From an uncultured Prevotella sp. (GTDB lineage: Bacteria > Bacteroidota > Bacteroidia > Bacteroidales > Bacteroidaceae), in NCBI GenBank assembly GCA_900543585.1, contig UQRP01000042.1:1-18280 (forward strand): a stretch of 18,280 nucleotides of DNA. The letters run 5' to 3'. The notes beneath the pieces are model-generated. The model was not told where the DNA came from. It ran no database searches and worked only from the letters and a program-made list of their open reading frames with translations. Below, one piece after another: positions 17,203-18,280 of the stretch. The position numbers and the translations under genes were made by a program. Numbering within the stretch: position 1 is the stretch's first letter; each line of letters begins with the position of its first letter.

Positions 17203-17274
17203 CATATATTATATAAGACGGCGGCATGTTTGCGGGTCAAAATCTATGTTTTTTCATTTTTTAAGACCAAAATG

Positions 17275-17306
17275 TTTGCCTATGCGCGTAATTTTTCTTA
17301 ATTTCG
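17275..17306 (+). promoter_or_regulatory. Promoter for the DUF3127 gene
   Basis: TTTG (17275-17278), 20-base spacer, then TAATTTCG (17299-17306), one mismatch from TAnnTTTG. The transcript would start near 17313 with a leader of about 45 bases that is rich in A and C and lacks a Shine-Dalgarno site, as is typical in this phylum. Confidence 0.6.
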
Positions 17307-17358
17307 CAAAACTAAAGCATAACAAACAACAACATTCATATACTAACAGTTTATTTCT

Positions 17359-17814
17359 ATGGCATTACAAGGAATAGAGGTTGAGGGTGTCATCATCAAG
17401 GAATACCCGGCTAAGGAGGGCGTATCCAAGACATCCGGCAACGCTTGGAAGTCTCAGGAGTTTGTCATCCAGACCAAGGACCAGTATCCTCGTGCCTGCG
17501 TGTTCCGCGTCTTTGGCGCTGACCGCATCGCGCAGTTCAACATCCATCAGGGCGACACCGTCCACGTATGGTTGGATATCAATGCGCGCCCTTGGCAGGA
17601 CAGATATTTCAACGACATCAACTGCTACCAGGTTGACCATATCGACCCGAACGCTGTGCCCACAGGTCAGGCTCCGTCGGCAGCCTCGCAGCTTGGCGCT
17701 GCTCCCCAGCCCGCTCAGCCTGCTCAGCCCACCGCACAGCAACCGGCTCAGCCCACTCAGCCTACTGCCGACCCATTAGGTGGTGGTGACAACTCTGACG
17801 ACCTGCCGTTCTAA
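17359..17814 (+). CDS. DUF3127-family protein with SSB-like acidic tail
   Basis: 151 aa. Residues 1-95 (MALQGIEVEGVIIKEYPAKE, WKSQEFVIQ, ACVFRVFGADRI, GDTVHVWLDINAR) look like an OB-fold single-strand DNA-binding-like domain of the DUF3127 family. A linker of Pro, Gln and Ala residues (about 100-140, AQPAQPTAQQPAQPTQPTAD) follows. The protein ends DNSDDLPF, which closely resembles the acidic tip with which SSB recruits repair and replication partners. Together this suggests a second SSB-like protein, consistent with its position divergent from dnaN. DNA binding is inferred, not shown. Codons look like those of a well-expressed gene (many GAC, AAC, ATC, CAG). Confidence 0.88.
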   Translation: MALQGIEVEGVIIKEYPAKEGVSKTSGNAWKSQEFVIQTKDQYPRACVFRVFGADRIAQFNIHQGDTVHVWLDINARPWQDRYFNDINCYQVDHIDPNAVPTGQAPSAASQLGAAPQPAQPAQPTAQQPAQPTQPTADPLGGGDNSDDLPF

Positions 17815-17846
17815 GGGTAAGCTCACCCTGGCATTTGACTAACAGA

Positions 17847-17885
17847 AAGCCTGGCTCTCTCCGAGCCAGGCTTCTTTGATTTTTG
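17847..17885 (+). terminator. Strong intrinsic terminator
   Basis: AAGCCTGGCTC (17847-17857) and GAGCCAGGCTT (17863-17873) form a perfect 11-bp stem around TCTCC, followed by CTTTGATTTTTG. It ends the DUF3127 transcript 33 bases after its stop codon. It also separates that gene from the repeats to the right. Confidence 0.92.
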
Positions 17886-17886
17886 T

Positions 17887-17952
17887 GCTGACCCGTCGCT
17901 ATGCAGGATGTAGGCAAACGCTGACCCCGTCACAATGCAGGATGTCGGTAAG
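17887..17952 (+). repeat. Two imperfect 33-bp tandem repeats
   Basis: The units at 17887-17919 and 17920-17952 share GCTGACCC, CGTC, ATGCAGGATGT and GG-AA. A third, rearranged version leads directly into the 191-bp unit (TACAGACCCCGG). This leader is the part that also matches 10735-10776. Confidence 0.75.
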
Positions 17953-17956
17953 TACA

Positions 17957-18147
17957 GACCCCGGAGGGGTCACACCATGAATGACCCCAGGTCGTCTCGG
18001 AGGCGGGAGGGCGAAGCGAAGCGAGACCTCACGGCACCGAGCGACCTGGGGAAACGAGCAGCGAGCGTGGAAAGACCTCGAAGAGGTCTCACGTGGACAG
18101 CACGGCACATCACCACCTGTCACCCAGCACCCTTCGGTTGTAGCACT
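17957..18147 (+). repeat. 191-bp hairpin-rich repeat unit, copy 1
   Basis: The unit starts with the perfect hairpin GACCCC-GGA-GGGGTC (17957-17971). It has a long stem pairing 17985-18000 (CCCCAGGTCG, bulged T, CTCGG) with 18037-18051 (CCGAGCGACCTGGGG). A second hairpin is AGACCTC-GAA-GAGGTCT (18073-18089). It ends with degenerate CACCNNN heptamers at 18114-18134. The same unit starts again exactly 191 bases later. Short reading frames through it have no family resemblance and are not called as genes. Confidence 0.9.
18114..18134 (+). repeat. Three degenerate CACCNNN heptamers
   Basis: CACCTGT, CACCCAG and CACCCTT follow one another at 7-base spacing, in the same place relative to the hairpin-rich unit as the CACCTAC heptamers at the left end. 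Confidence 0.55.
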
Positions 18148-18280
18148 GACCCCGGAGGGGTCACACCATGAATGACCCCAGGTCGTCTCGGGGGTGGGAG
18201 GTCGACGCGTAGCGAGACCTCACGGCACCGAGCGACCTGGGGATACGAGCAGCGAGCGTGGAAAGACCTCGGAGAGGTCT
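18148..18280 (+). repeat. 191-bp repeat unit, copy 2 (cut by window end)
   Basis: Collinear with 17957-18089 at constant offset 191, with differences mainly in the loop of the long stem (18190-18210) and in the hairpin loop (GGA instead of GAA). Both stems are kept. The last 55 bases equal the first 55 of the window. Confidence 0.9.

Noticed and set aside
17887..17952. CRISPR-like array
   Set aside because: Two imperfect 33-bp units directly abut, without unique spacers, and no cas genes are present.
17935..18175. Small open frames in the right-end repeat
   Set aside because: The two copies of the repeat differ without preserving a reading frame product, and the translations are low-complexity Arg/Pro-rich. 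The sequence is better explained as structured repeat.

Overview
The window looks like chromosomal DNA of a Bacteroidota species, most probably in the Prevotellaceae. The evidence is a SusC/SusD pair with an STN-type signalling receptor, a Bacteroidota-type ECF sigma factor and FecR anti-sigma factor, a DUF4835 protein, a DUF3127 protein, and promoters of the TTTG-N19/20-TAnnTTTG type without obvious Shine-Dalgarno sites. By eye the dnaN-recN half is richer in GC than the SusCD half; I did not compute this.

Layout. Positions 1-128 hold part of a structured intergenic repeat followed by CACCTAC heptamers. From 9504 down to 129 (minus strand) runs a tightly packed operon: FecR anti-sigma factor, a ThuA-like/DsbD-N-like fusion protein, a SusC/RagA transporter with STN domain, a SusD/RagB lipoprotein, and a TlpA-type thioredoxin with a DUF4369-like N-terminus. 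The cognate-looking ECF sigma gene is divergent at 9728-10300 (plus). Two tRNA genes, Thr(CGT) then Gly(CCC), follow on the minus strand behind a near-perfect Bacteroidota promoter. Positions 10520-10791 are intergenic and rich in repeats. From 17160 down to 10792 (minus) lies a second operon: dnaN, a DEDDh exonuclease, the DUF4835 protein, recN, and a TPR protein with a trypsin-like domain that appears to have lost its catalytic residues. A DUF3127 protein with an SSB-like acidic tail is divergent from dnaN and ends at a strong intrinsic terminator. The last 400 bases are tandem copies of a 191-bp hairpin-rich repeat.

How the parts fit. The sigma/FecR/SusC-STN set should form a trans-envelope loop in which ligand binding at the outer-membrane transporter releases the sigma factor to switch on the transport operon. 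The operon also carries two periplasmic thiol-redox modules (a CxxC thioredoxin and a C-x4-C DsbD-N-like domain), which is its most unusual feature. The second operon is a replication and repair cluster.

The first and last 55 bases are identical and in the same orientation, so both ends fall in the same repeat family. This may be a contig broken at a repeat.
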